DNA of 64,000 nt from Diabrotica undecimpunctata (lineage: Eukaryota; Arthropoda; Insecta; Coleoptera; Chrysomelidae). The stretch lies in assembly GCF_040954645.1 (NCBI RefSeq), contig NC_092807.1, forward strand, positions 50,166,991-50,230,990, in the 5' to 3' direction. Both the position numbers and the translations under genes were made by a program. Below the pieces are notes generated by a model. It worked only from the letters and a program-made list of their open reading frames with translations. It was not told where the DNA came from and did no database searches. Positions 1 to 11,146 of the stretch are shown piece by piece; within the stretch, counting starts at the first letter, position 1; every line of letters starts with the position of its first letter.

Positions 1-540
1 ACCTAGAACAATGATAAGAAATATTGCGGAAAGGAACCAATGTACGATAGCCATTGTACGATAGTGTATAATGTAATGTACGATAGTTGTGCAATCATTA
101 CAGATTTGGTAAGAAATAAGCAAACTGTTGAAAATATTGTTTCTTGTTTCGAATAAACCCTAGAAAAATACACGAAGAAATCAAAAAGTAAATTGATCAT
201 TATGACCAACTCATCTCTTATCTTGTGCGATAGTTCCTAGCGAATATGGTACCAGGTTATATGACGTATGGGGTGAATCAAGTAGAATATTCAATAAGAC
301 GCTGAGGTCCGAGACGCCGTACAATCTGTGCAATAGGACAAGAAGAGAAATAACGAATACCATTTTCCCTGCAAACCTAGCAACGATTTTATAAGCAGCG
401 AGCATACTATCTGTCCCGATGAACTGAGCACTGCGGAACAACTCAATTCCATCAAAATAGGCAAATCCCTGGAAACCACCGTGTGCCACCAGAAAGATAA
501 CAGTTAAATAACAAGCTGTTAATAAGACAAGCATTCACTG
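1..540. other. Unassigned; hydrophobic minus-strand frame
   Basis: The only notable feature is a minus-strand frame at 534-211 of 107 residues, with hydrophobic stretches such as LVLLTACYLTVIFLVAHGG and KMVFVISLLVLLHRLYG. An in-frame TGA directly precedes its ATG and no splice acceptor is obvious. I do not recognise the family. It could be a fragment of a membrane protein or chance. Confidence 0.2.
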
Positions 541-544
541 ACCA

Positions 545-1200
545 GCTCAAGTTAGCGAGACTCACTCTTATCCTTAAATCCGGCAAAGATCCTGATGAGC
601 CAATTTGTACAGGGCGATCTGTCTCCTCAAGTGTTTAGGAAAAATTTAAATCTTGAAAAAAATTTCTTGAAGAAGAAAGAGAGAAAAATAAATCATCTCA
701 AACAGACAATAGGTATTTAGAAAACTAAGTTAGCCACAGATGCGGTTAAACACATTACAGACTCTGAAAAAAATACAAGTAAAAATGGATCATATTGGTT
801 ATGTTTGATGTGAAGAATGCCTTCAGCTCTGCAAATTGGGCACACGTCATAACGCAACTAGAGTAAAAGTGCTATAATTTCGTAAGTCTGTCTCCACTTA
901 GGAGTAAGGTTTTTGTTATTTTTTGTCTTTCCCCTATGTGCTCAGCGCCTTCAGATAAGTACCATTGGCGTATAATCCTCTACTACAAAAGTGCACAAGG
1001 CATGCTCATGTTTCGTTCACTAATGAACTCGTCCGTGGGTGTCTAGTCCGAAAAGGGGGTGGTTTTAGTTGGTAGGCGACTCGTCAGGAGGAATTCATTG
1101 GATGCAGCGCCTTAGTATGTGTTCATGCGAGATCGAATCCAACAGTACTAGAGACACTTGTCGTAATCAGTTTAGAACCTTTGAACCTCATTCCAAAAAA
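545..1200 (+). pseudogene. R1-clade LINE reverse transcriptase relic
   Basis: Broken plus-strand frames read LARLTLILKSGKDPDE near 550 and MFDVKNAFSSANW near 800. These match the 'L-KP-K-P' and 'DVKNAFNSA-W' blocks of R1/I-type reverse transcriptases. Stops and frame changes throughout mark it as dead. The stretch at 1030-1160 (GTAGGCGACTCGTCAGGAGG) resembles the non-coding tail of such elements, but this is weaker. Confidence 0.5.
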
Positions 1201-1329
1201 GGTTATATATATGTACATGCTTCATAGGCTTCCAAGAAGCTTTTCACAGAGTCCAGTATCAACATTTATAAGTATTCTAAAGAGAATTGCATCTTTAATA
1301 AAACCAAACAGCAAGGGTTAAGTCGACGA

Positions 1330-1800
1330 GAAACCGGAGTTATATTTGAGAAAGCTCTATGGAAAACTATGGAAGGTATTATGACCAACGGAAAAAACAT
1401 CAACAACGGAAGATGTGCTGATAATACGGTTATTTTTGCAATCGACATGGAAGAGTTACAACATGTTTACAACACGTACGAACATTGTGGATTAGAAATG
1501 AACGTGATATTCTCAGAACAACCAAAAAATGCAGATAACCTGATCGTCAACCATATACCTCTCGAAAAAGTATCAACATATAAAAGCTTAAGATTATGGT
1601 TACCGGAATATAGAGATTAGATAAAATAAATTGAAGAAACACATTCATACAACTGAATAACTTACTTTGCGAACTGTAACTTTCAACATAGAGATTCGCA
1701 CAAGAATACTATGTTGCTATGCATTTTCTACATTGCTATATGGCTTAGAAACTTTAAGCACAATAAAATAATGTGAAATCAAAAAATTATGAAAATATAG
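1330..1800 (+). pseudogene. LINE reverse transcriptase fragment, palm and thumb
   Basis: The frame from 1369 contains GRCADNTVIFAIDMEEL, a damaged form of the RYADDT catalytic block (Tyr to Cys, second Asp to Asn). HCGLEMNVIFSEQPKNADNL and VSTYKSLRLW follow, as in the segment after motif C. A stop is at 1618-1620. Further broken pieces to 1790 read like the usual R-CYVFSTLLYG-ETW region. The element type is the one often annotated 'craniofacial development protein 2-like' in insect genomes. It lies directly upstream of another piece of the same type. Confidence 0.65.
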
Positions 1801-1894
1801 TATTTTATTCATACAGTTTGGTTTCCCTAACGGGTTTGGAACCAGGGAGGCATTGTTTGGGATGAACGTATTTGCTCAAAGATGTTGTGATAGA

Positions 1895-3012
1895 TCTGTA
1901 AAACTGTACTGTTGTTTTATTTACTTCCAAAAGGCATTTGACCGTCTAAGCACTCTGTATTGATTGAGGTTCTAAGAGACGTTGGCTTGGATAGCAGAGA
2001 CGTTCGCATAATTGCAAATTTGTATTGGAATCAAACAACATCAGTTTTAGTAGCCGGTTTAGAGTCACACAGCCGGTTTAGAGTCACAGGCTCTTAATAT
2101 TAAGAGAGGAGTACGGCAGGGATGCCTCTTGTCGCCCTGCTTTTCAACATTTACTCACAAAGAATTTTTAGAAATGTACTTTCTGAAAAACAAGAAGGAA
2201 TAATTGTGAACGATGAAGTCATCAATAATTGGCGATATGCGGACAACACAGTACCCTAAAATCTACTTAAAAAGATCTGCAAACATTACTTGATAGTGTC
2301 GTTGAGAGCTTTAAGGAAGCAGGTGTGGATCTGAACATACGGAAAACCAAAATACTCGTAATAAGTAAACCACAGAATATAAGATTGTCTATATATGTAA
2401 ATAGTACCAAACTTAAGCAAGTTGATCAGTCCCAGTTGACCTTGAATATCAGTTTGTAACGCAGAGAATCACGGTGAAATTAGATCCAGAATTGAGCAGG
2501 CCAGAGCCGCTTAGAAGGATGTCCAAGGTATTATGTAAAAGACCCAAAAATTGGCATTGTGGATCTGCCTACTTCGCTGCTACGTGTTATAGGTCTTACT
2601 TTAAGGTACCAAGTCTTGGACTGTAAATAAAAGTGATCTAAATCACCTTGAGGCTTTCGAAATGTGGTGTTATAGAATAATTTTAAAAGTTTCTTGAGCG
2701 GAGAAGATTTGAAACTCCACAATATTAGAACGTCTCAGTCAAGACTACCGAGATTATAAAAAGCATCAAGAGGAGAAAGCTGGAGTACTTCGCACATGTA
2801 ATAAGAGGTCTCAAATAAAGATATGCAAGCTACAAAATATGCAAGCAGACAAACGCAATCCAGGACTAATTTATAATGAGACGCAGAATGTATTTGTTTG
2901 ACAACTTTAATAGTAGTTTAGTTGCAACTCATTGGAATTCGTAAGAAATGCGTCTAATAAGGTTAATATGATAAGATGTTTCCAACCTTCGGTAGGAGAA
3001 GAAGCCTGAACA
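1895..3012 (+). pseudogene. LINE relic, reverse transcriptase to 3' end
   Basis: In-order remains include FQKAFDRL, LRDVGLDSRDVRIIANLYWN, IKRGVRQGCLLSP, LFNIYSQRIFRNVLSE, then RYADNTV and a KTKILVISKP-like stretch. The C-terminal region (LEYFAHVIRG) and the last coding block (VATHWNS) run into a GAGAAGAAGCC tail at 2996-3006. Many stops and frameshifts. This family's copies here end in GAAGAAGAA-type tails. Confidence 0.65.
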
Positions 3013-4329
3013 AGAAAAATCTGTGAAACAAACAACTACTTTAGAAGAATAGAACAATTTAGCTTCAGAACAATAATTTCATACTGAATTCAATTTAAAG
3101 TATTAAAAACGACTGTTAGAAGAAAAATAATAATAACTCTTATAACTATTTGACTAATGCAAAAACTAGTTCGATCTTTCTATGAGAACGCACTGGAGAT
3201 AATTAAATGTTTTCAGCAATGTCTGATTTCATGATTTCATCGTCCCGTTCGTAGATTGACGTCACCAAATGAGTGAGTCAGGTTCACGAGATTTTGAACT
3301 TCAAGTCTAAAAGTGTAAGTGACAAAATTCGCTATAAGACAAGAGAAGGTTAGGGAGAACATTTGAAGTTACTATTTCGAAAAGTATTTTTTAATACACA
3401 TCTCTCCATTTTTTAAACTTTCCAAAGGCACACTGATCAAGTAATACAGCATAGACAATCAACTTAAGTGACTCGTAATTTGATTTAGAATATTGATAAT
3501 AATTGATATGTTAAGGAAGTGTAAAATACGAGGTTTTGGTTAAAGTAGCAATTATCCCAAAATAATCTTGTTTACATAAAATTTAATCTTATTAAAATAA
3601 TGGCAAGAAGTTTTATGGCAGTATCAAAACATACACCTACCCATATAATTCAAAACACATAAAATCTTTCACACGGCTATTACCAGAGGCATTTGATTCA
3701 GTCGATAAAAAATTCACAGAATATGTAAAAATGTAACTTTTTGGCCTTTCGTATAGGGTAATAGCTCAGTTTTGAAGCAGTGCAATATTTAAGGGCATTT
3801 CCAGCAATTGGCAAGCTTTTAGTTGATCTAAAAAACAATCATGGAGCCCATGCATTTATTATAACCCATTCAAAGAATTTCAAGAGGTCACATTTTTAAA
3901 CTGTAAATTATGTATTGACTGGTAACGTCAATACTAAGAAATTTATTTCGTTTTTCATTTTGTGTTGTTTATTTGATGAAGTTTTTTTAATTCATTAGCG
4001 ATTATTTTTACGTAGCTTCCATAACAAACTGTTTGATGAAAATAAATGTTTAGTTGGAAGTTATCAGGAAAAATAAACCAATGAATTATAAATTACAGAA
4101 ATTGTTCATAATAGAGGAATCATGATATCTTATTTTAAACTGAAATTATGTTCGAATTACACATATATTTTTGCAATTTTATGTTATTGGTAGTAAATAA
4201 TATCTCAAGTACAAGCCGCAAGTAGTTATTAGGACAAACGCAGAAGAGAATGATGCAAAGAGTATATGGAAAAGTAAGACTGGATCATGTTTCTGTCCCA
4301 GGATTAAATCAAAAATATACAAATTCCTC
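3013..4329. other. AT-rich DNA, nothing recognised
   Basis: No convincing frame, repeat or RNA gene was seen. A short stretch at 4230-4280 looks faintly like a LINE C-terminal remnant but is too short to call. Confidence 0.5.
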
Positions 4330-5036
4330 GAAGTCATCTAAATCGATGAACGGAAATTAAACATTCATTAATCCATTCTCTTGTACCTGGATCTCCGTTT
4401 TTGTTAATATTCCCAAATATGTTCTTTAAGAATTTTCTTTCAAAGATTTTCAGCTTCCTTTATGTGTTTTCTGTCATCATCCATGTCTCGCATCCAAACA
4501 TACTTGTTGTCTGAGAATAGTTTTGTAGACCTTAATTTTCGATCTCCAGTGTGTGTTTTTTTGAGCGGAACACATAAGCACATGAAAAATAAGCTTTGTT
4601 TTCTTTTACTATTCTTTAAATTTCTGGTTCTTCTGTTTCATCCGTGCTTAATGCTACTCACAAATGTATGAAACCTTCTACAGTTTCAATATCATCCTCT
4701 AATTCAACAGCGCGTCTGATTTCCCTATCTCTTGCTTGTGTTAGCTTTTTGTCTTTTGAATATTTATTTCTAGTCCGGTCTCTTTTGACCCTATCTTTAA
4801 TTGTGAATATATTTCTGCAGCCCCTTCCGTTGTGTGAGACATAGTGCTGATATCATCGGCATAGGCATCTATATTGATTTATTTGTTAGGAGATTAGCTC
4901 CCCTTATATTGAACTATCTTATTACATATTTGAGAGTCGGGTTGAATAGTGTCGGTGCCAGCTCGTCTCATTGCTTTAATCCTTTGACTATTAAAAAGTT
5001 CTCAGTGAGCTTATTTTTTACTCTGACAATGTAGCA
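4330..5036 (-). pseudogene. LINE reverse transcriptase relic
   Basis: Read on the minus strand from 5036 downward: DELAPTLFNPTLKYVIR (motif B), then DAYADDISTMSH (catalytic YADD intact), an acidic linker and EIRRAVELEDDIETVEGFI. The thumb follows: a YVWMRDMDDDRKH-like stretch, a FERKFLK-like block and GNINKNGDPGTREW. The order is that of an RTE-like LINE C-terminal half. Several frame changes show it is dead. Confidence 0.65.
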
Positions 5037-5371
5037 TGATTTTCGAGTAGAAGCGGAAAGAATTTGAACGTAGCACTTGTATTCTTGCGTTTATGTAAAA
5101 TGAAACAATAATTTTTTTAAGAGAAATAACTTTTTCCACGACCTTTTCATCGAAATTATGTATCTCATGATGGAAAGTTTCTGTTTACTGGCAACATAGC
5201 TAAATCATTTAGTTAGTCATTCACATCGTCTGGTTCTGCTATTTTCACTGGAGATATTACTAGTCTTTATCAATGTACCAGTTTCCACAAATATTGTTCG
5301 TTAAAAGAAATTCATAGAATCGACGATTTCCTTTAAATGTATCCATGAATACGTCACTTCGAATTTCATTT

Positions 5372-6345
5372 TAACGGACAATAAAATACCGTTAGAATGG
5401 ATAACTAGCGAACTAATTCTACTATTCAAAAATGGACATAAAAAACAGCCAGAAAACTACAAAGGTATAAACTTGTTAAATACTACCCTAAAATTTACAA
5501 CTAAAATGTTACAAGGACTAATGAATCAGAGGATCGTGATAAGATCGTGTAAAGATGCAATATTTGTCATAGAGCAAATTACTGAGAAATCACTTAAGTA
5601 TAATAGACCAGCATTTCTGTGTCTTGGACTTGAAGAAAGCGTTTGACTTCCATCTTCTGTATAAGAAAGAAGTTTCCATATATATAAAAACTATTGAAAA
5701 CGTCTACTAAAACAAAAAAATGGAAGTCAGAATAGATGGACAACTTACAGAAACTATAGACATAGGCAGCACAATAAAAAAGGAAGACTCATATGACAAT
5801 AAGCCATATACTATTCAATTTAATCATGGATGAAATCATAAAAAGTATTACCAAAGGAAGAGGATAAGAATGGGAAACAAGCAAATAAAAATGCTCTGTT
5901 ATGCAGACGACGCAGTATTGATAGTCCAAGATGAAGATAGTCTGCAAAGACTAGTCCACAGATTTAACATAAGAGTAAAAGAATTTAATATGACAATTTT
6001 CTACTCAGAAAATTAAAACAATAATAATCAGCAAAGAACCGATCAGATGTAAAATAAAAATCGATGGCATCAGTATTGAACAAGTAGTGGAAATAACATA
6101 CCTTGGAATTACTCTGTCCAGCTATGGAGACCTGGACAAAGAAGTGAGAGATCAAGTACAAAAAGTAAATAAACTAGATGTCTTAATATCACTATATGGC
6201 GAAAGAGACATTTTAACACTGAGATGAAGTCAAGAATTTGTAAAGCCTGTGTAAGACCAATAATGAAATATGCAAAGGCTACTGGAAACGCCAGAGATTA
6301 GCTTAGACAAGAGAGATTGAATGTTCGAAATAAGACAGTGTGAAT
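5372..6345 (+). pseudogene. LINE reverse transcriptase relic
   Basis: Plus-strand pieces in order: PLEWITSELILLFKNGHK, ENYKGINLLNTTLKFTTKML, IEQITEKSLKYNRPAFL, SPLLFN-like remains, MLCYADDAVLIVQDEDSL near 5890 (YADD intact), then IKIDGISIEQVVEITYLGIT and LDKEVRDQVQKVNKL. This is the palm and thumb of an RTE-like LINE with several frameshifts. The fragment ends around DIRNEC-like remains, just before an AT-rich stretch. Confidence 0.65.
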
Positions 6346-7436
6346 GTTCTTAAGTTTTTATTTTTATTTTAAATTTTTTATTGCATTTCTCATTTCTCTT
6401 CCTTTCTCTCATTTGTATCAAATATTTATTTAGAAGTAAACCACAATTATCAAATAAAGATGCCACAAGGGAAGTTTATGATTATAATAATGTAATTTTC
6501 AATACCATAATTTCAGTTCAAAAATTTGGAGATCTAATGAAGTGAATGTTGAATAATATCACATAACTATTAGTTATTTTATATTTTTTCTCGTTTAACT
6601 AAATCTAGACACACATTCAGCAAACTTCCCTAACATACAGATGGCTTAATGATTATTACACATACTACTAAAAATGACACATTAACTCATTAAGATTCTA
6701 TTTTAAACATCTACCGTTTTTAAATAAATTCGTTATAATAGGAAAATATTTTTTAGGAACATCTGGAATGTAGTATTCACAAAACTATACATATATACTT
6801 TTTTAATTTTAAAAATATAATTTGTTTCTCGCTACCATATTTGTTTTTTTCTAAGACTCCAATATTAAGGAACATTGTTTAGTTTGTAGTTATTTAAAAT
6901 TATAATAAAACATAGTCAATAAAACAAAATAGAAATTATAGAAGCAGTTTAAAAAAATGACATTTATGACCAAACTGACATACAATTTATTAACCACTAT
7001 CATATTCTATAGTATTTATAAGTTTTCGACATAGTCATCTCATTATTTTCTAATTCATATTTTTGCAACTTCTTATAATGGTCCATGTTCTTATTACTTT
7101 AGTTTTATTTAAAGATTCTGCTTTTATAAAATTTTTGAATATGTTTTTACATTAATTACAGACCAAAATGTTGGATTCAAAAGTAAAGGGATGGAAATGC
7201 GTGTATACACACAATCTATTTTAATAAACGGATGGTCGGTTTCGACAACAACAATTTTCTGGTCATCTTCACGTCTCCGGACAGGTTAAATTAAATGCTA
7301 AAACAATTACAAATCGTAACTACAAGAGTTCTTTTAGGTATGTTGAAAATAGTGCCAATATTACTTATGTATGGTTTGAGGGAGTATATAAATAGTACGT
7401 CTAGTAGTAATAGTACGAATCAGAATATTCACGTAC
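6346..7436. other. AT-rich DNA with a degenerate Penelope-type end
   Basis: No gene seen. At 7226-7280 the sequence GGTCGGTTTCGACAACAACA, followed by TGGTCATCTTCACG, reads on the minus strand as GTGAAGATG, then CGAAACCGACC. That is the layout of Penelope-like terminal repeats carrying a hammerhead core, but here the CTGANGA box is mutated to GTGAAGA. Confidence 0.35.
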
Positions 7437-7439
7437 CTT

Positions 7440-8035
7440 CTCATTGGATGAAATAAACGAAGCACTTAACCAAACCAAAACAGGAAAAGCAGCTGGCTTC
7501 GATGGAATGTAAGCTGCCTGAAAGTTATCGACTTGTTGCCTTACTCAGTTGTTATAAATTACTGGAACGACTCTTATATAATAGAATAGATAGCACTATT
7601 AAGATCGCTGTACCAATTGAACAAGCTGGTTTTAGAATAGACGCTAAGGAAGCTAATAAACAATTTACTAACTAACAGACTATTTCAGGTATATATGAAT
7701 GATTCACGGAGTAGCTTTGATTTTTTCAGTAGTAGAATATTGTGCACCAGTATGGCTAAATAGTCCACACACCACTAAATGGATGTCCAACTTAATCAAA
7801 CCATGAGAATAATCATTGGAACAATAGTGAGATGACTCCCTATTTTTAATAACGTTGCTTCATCAGATCTACGCTGTATAGCAGCATTAGCGAGAGAGTA
7901 TCAGAAAATTGTAGCCAACGTACAATAACGAATCCATCAAGATATATCACACATCACAAAAGAGCACCAGCGACTGAGAAGTAAAAATTCTGCTATCAGA
8001 ACTGCCTGAAAAATTGTTGATACTTATGATATACA
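7440..8035 (+). pseudogene. Jockey-like LINE relic, 5' part
   Basis: Remains include SLDEINEALNQTKTGKAAGF, LPESYRLVALLSCYKLLERL, VPIEQAGFRI and, after an internal deletion, VEYCAPVWLNSPHTTK and IAALAREYQKIVANVQ. This is the jockey-clade reverse transcriptase and C-terminal domain. The central catalytic part is missing. The matching C-terminal end resumes at about 8390 after an RTE fragment. Confidence 0.6.
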
Positions 8036-8039
8036 TTGA

Positions 8040-8385
8040 CGTGCAATGCTGAACGTGAGCCTTCAAGACCACATAACAAACCAACAAATCAGGCAAAGAT
8101 CAGGAGTTCAAGACGTCATCGAAAGAACCACGACGCTTAAGTGGAACTGGGCAGGGCACTTAGCCAGAACACAAGATGAACGGTGGACAAGAAGTACTAT
8201 GGAATGGAGGCCCAGAAACTATAAAAGAGGCCGAGGACGACCACCGACTAGATGGGCCGATGATATAAAACGTGTAGCGAGAAACTGGCTACAGGCAGCC
8301 CAGTGTAGAAAACACTGGAAAGAACTGAGGGAGGCATATGTTCAGCAGTGGACGCGATTGGCTGATTGACAATGGTCAACAAGAT
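8040..8385 (+). mobile_element. RTE-type LINE 3' end, inserted in the jockey relic
   Basis: An open frame at 8046-8369 encodes the last 107 residues of an RTE-type (BovB-like) ORF2: QQIRQRSGVQDVIERTTTLK, NWAGHLARTQDERW, RGRGRPPTRWADDIKR, then a W-rich end (KHWKELREAYVQQWTRLAD) and stop. No frameshift is visible. It lies between two halves of a jockey relic (7440-8035 and 8390-8625), so it looks like a later insertion. Confidence 0.7.
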
Positions 8386-8387
8386 AG

Positions 8388-8625
8388 ATGCCAACAATAG
8401 AATCAGACTATATCCAGATATCAACCCAAGACTTCATCGGATCAAATCTGGCCCGGTCAACCTGGGCGAGGCTTAATCTCATACCAAATCGTGCATACTG
8501 TACAAACCTTCAAGACTTTGTGGAATGTTGCCCAGAAGCGATTGAATGGCTGTGTAAATTAGACATTAATATTTTAGTTTCATTTTATTTTAGTATTTTT
8601 ATATGAGTATTTGTATATTTATGTA
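8388..8625 (+). pseudogene. Jockey-like LINE C-terminal end
   Basis: The frame from 8388 reads IGSNLARSTWARLNLI and PEAIEWLCKLDINI. This fits the 'R--W--LNRIRTGHG' and 'A-EWL-NLD' C-terminal blocks of jockey ORF2, with the zinc-knuckle part deleted. It probably belongs with 7440-8035. Confidence 0.45.
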
Positions 8626-8639
8626 GATTTATGCAGACG

Positions 8640-8780
8640 TCAAACCAAATAGATCGATGAAATCAAGCGAATGGCTGGTCACGAATGGATGCAAAAAACA
8701 ACAAACGGAAATGAATGGACACACCTAAGGCAGGCTTAGATCCGACGATGGATGAAATAGCTTTTGATGATGATGATGAT
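8640..8780 (+). mobile_element. Second RTE-type LINE 3' end with TGATGATGA tail
   Basis: The broken frame reads IKRMAGHEWMQKTTN, NEWTHLRQA and RRWMK, homologous to the end of the 8040-8385 copy. It finishes in TTTGATGATGATGATGAT, the (TGA)n tail typical of RTE elements. It is a separate, older copy. Confidence 0.55.
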
Positions 8781-10384
8781 ATGTATGTGGATCGGAATCA
8801 TACCGTGTCGAGACACCGGTCACCGGAACGGTATCCGACGTATGTGCACATAGTTCTTATAGGCTAATCAACATTTTGGCAATATCAAATGTTTACAAGT
8901 AACCTAATGCTCAAGAATATCAATAGATATTCTGTCGTAACTATAAAATATCTGGAATTTAAACAATGGCCCCTTTTACTTTCAAATTCAAATATAGCTG
9001 TATTGTAAATAAGAATATATACAAAGTTTGTCAGATTAAATTTAAACTGCTTTATAATATAATGATTATAAATATAAATAACTGAAAAATCGTAAATGCA
9101 CAAAAATATGTATATATTTTATGAAATAAATAAATATTTTTTTGGTAGATATTTAAACTAGCTAACTTACAACAAAAAGTCACAACCATAGCTAAAATAA
9201 AAGTAAGTACTTGCACGAAAATTCACAGACAGATGAGAAGCTAAAAACGCCAGGAGCCGAACTCTATTAAGGATAATACTTCATATATAACACAATAAAA
9301 ACTAGTTTCAGTCTTCACAGTTATACAAATACGCGGTTATTTCAAATGTTCAACACTGTTCATATACTAAGAAACAATCAACTGACCGAAAAATATAACA
9401 TGTACACATTTTTTTCTTCTTTTTAGTTCGGAATTGGTCACTATGCGTTTTATCCATCTTTACTACGCATAAAAAATTATTATTATCAGGTTCGTTTTTA
9501 ACACCAAAACTGTACACCACCAATTCTTTGAAACGAAACGACAATAGAAAATAAAAATATTGTCTAAATTTGGTCGTTGAAATTTTACTTATTATACAAA
9601 GATTATTAGGCCAATATATTTTAGATTTGAAGGTTACATTTTGAAAAATACATTTCTTCGTTAAGAGACATTAAGTAAAACATAGGATTAACTCCGGTTT
9701 GATTAAATGTAAAATATTTTACAAAATTTGTATCACAGTTAACTAAAATAAGTAAAAAAAGGCAAGGTTTTATCTTAAAATCAAGAATAATTTCCAAATG
9801 TCTCACTTGTGCAAATTCCTAATATTTTAGGTTTATTTTAATATAATATTTTCTTATCGATAAGTTTTTTGCACATACCCTTCCTTTGATTCTTCCAATC
9901 TATTCCTATATTAACTAAGATTCTCTTGACAATACTTATGGAAAAATTGTTAGAGGTTCATGGCCCAAAACAGTAATTTGAACCAGATGATTTGTTGAAT
10001 AAAACAAATCTAAATTGGTAAAATAACTTAATTAATAACACTCTGCATTAATTTTAGGCTGGAGGGAAATTCTCAGAAATAATTATGAACAATTTCATTT
10101 AACATTTGGCTATTTATTTTCACTAAAACCTCCTTTAGTTCTCATTATACATCATTATTCATTTATTTTATTATTAAACGATGCTTTATAGTATTTTATA
10201 GCATACATTGTTAGGAATAACCCATAAAAATTATGATAAAACGAATTTTTCGGCTTTTAGAGGATTGATTAGTAAAATAAAATTATTAACAAGATAGTTT
10301 TACTATCTTCATTGGAAAGAATGAAATTTGTGGTACTATTAAAGTCCGATTACATATTATCATTACCTGTCTTCTGATAGATAG
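8781..10384. other. AT-rich DNA, nothing recognised
   Basis: Short minus-strand frames at 8885-9103, 9350-9544 and 9621-9806 have no recognisable motif and chance-like composition. No repeat boundary stood out. Confidence 0.5.
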
Positions 10385-10385
10385 T

Positions 10386-10446
<61 letters not shown>
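10385..10446. repeat. (TA)n microsatellite
   Basis: An uninterrupted AT dinucleotide tract of about 60 bp, directly abutting the 3' end of the minus-strand LINE fragment at 10447-10645. Confidence 0.98.
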
Positions 10447-10448
<2 letters not shown>

Positions 10449-10645
10449 TCTTCTTTCAGTGCCTATTCGTTCCGAATATTGGCAATCATTCTGGCTATAA
10501 TTATTTTATTGACTGATGCTTTAAATAGATTCGTTGTTGTTGTGGAGAACCATTTCCTCAGGTTCTTCAACCATGATATTCTCCCAATTCCTCGCTTTCC
10601 GAATACTTTACCCTGTAGGATTACCTTCAGTAATCTGTATTATAT
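10447..10645 (-). mobile_element. LINE 3' end between two (TA)n tracts
   Basis: Read on the minus strand: ILQGKVFGKRGIGR, ISWLKNLRKWFSTTTTNLF, KASVNKIIIARMIANIRNE, then GAAGAAG. This is the C-terminus and 3' tail of the same family as 53655-54010 and the host LINE at 45992-49310. It is 5'-truncated to about 200 bp and has (TA)n on both sides, as if inserted into a TA tract. Confidence 0.65.

Positions 10646-10653
<8 letters not shown>

Positions 10654-10695
<42 letters not shown>
10654..10695. repeat. (TA)n microsatellite
   Basis: About 42 bp of AT dinucleotide between the LINE end and a repeat that also occurs at 36441-36521, where it again touches a (TA)n tract. Confidence 0.97.
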
Positions 10696-10701
<6 letters not shown>

Positions 10702-10759
10702 TACATAAGAGTAAGAAAAAAGAAGTACTTGTGACTCGTTTGGAAAAAATATATAAATA

Positions 10760-11140
10760 TGTTTGGATGGGTTGGAGTCAATAAAAGGGGGCTAATAGGT
10801 AACTATTCTTTATACTCAAGCTTTCAATTGTATTTATAATTATTTTCAAGACCTAAAAAAATACAAAATATCTTATAATTATAATTATAATTATTTGTAA
10901 TAAAATTACAAATAACCCTTAATGTCATGAATGCCAACTTACAGTTTCTATTTTAGACAATTATATAGCCAAAATTAAAATTTTGTTAAATATTCTTTTT
11001 CATTTAATAATAAAAACGAAGATTTATTTATTATTAACAGATACCTGAAAAAATGTAACTAGTATATGGAAAAATATAACATTTTTATCACAAGAATAGT
11101 TACCTAATAGCCCCTTTTTATTGACTCCAACCCATCAAAC
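10760..11140. mobile_element. Small inverted-repeat element (MITE-like)
   Basis: Terminal arms of about 43 bp at 10766-10808 and 11094-11136 are reverse complements with about two mismatches; both carry GGGTTGGAGTCAATAAAA and AGGTAACTATTC. The roughly 285-bp interior is AT-rich and non-coding. Similarity between the arms continues weakly outward (ATATGTTTG). A third copy of this end, with the sequence leading to the (TA)n tract, lies inverted at 36441-36521. Target-site duplication was not resolved. Confidence 0.65.
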
Positions 11141-11146
11141 ATATAC

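Noticed and set aside
211..534. Hydrophobic minus-strand frame as a receptor or transporter exon
   Set aside because: No family motif recognised and no acceptor site upstream; listed only as unassigned.
7226..7280. Hammerhead on the minus strand
   Set aside because: The first core base is changed (GTGAAGA) and helix II is weak.
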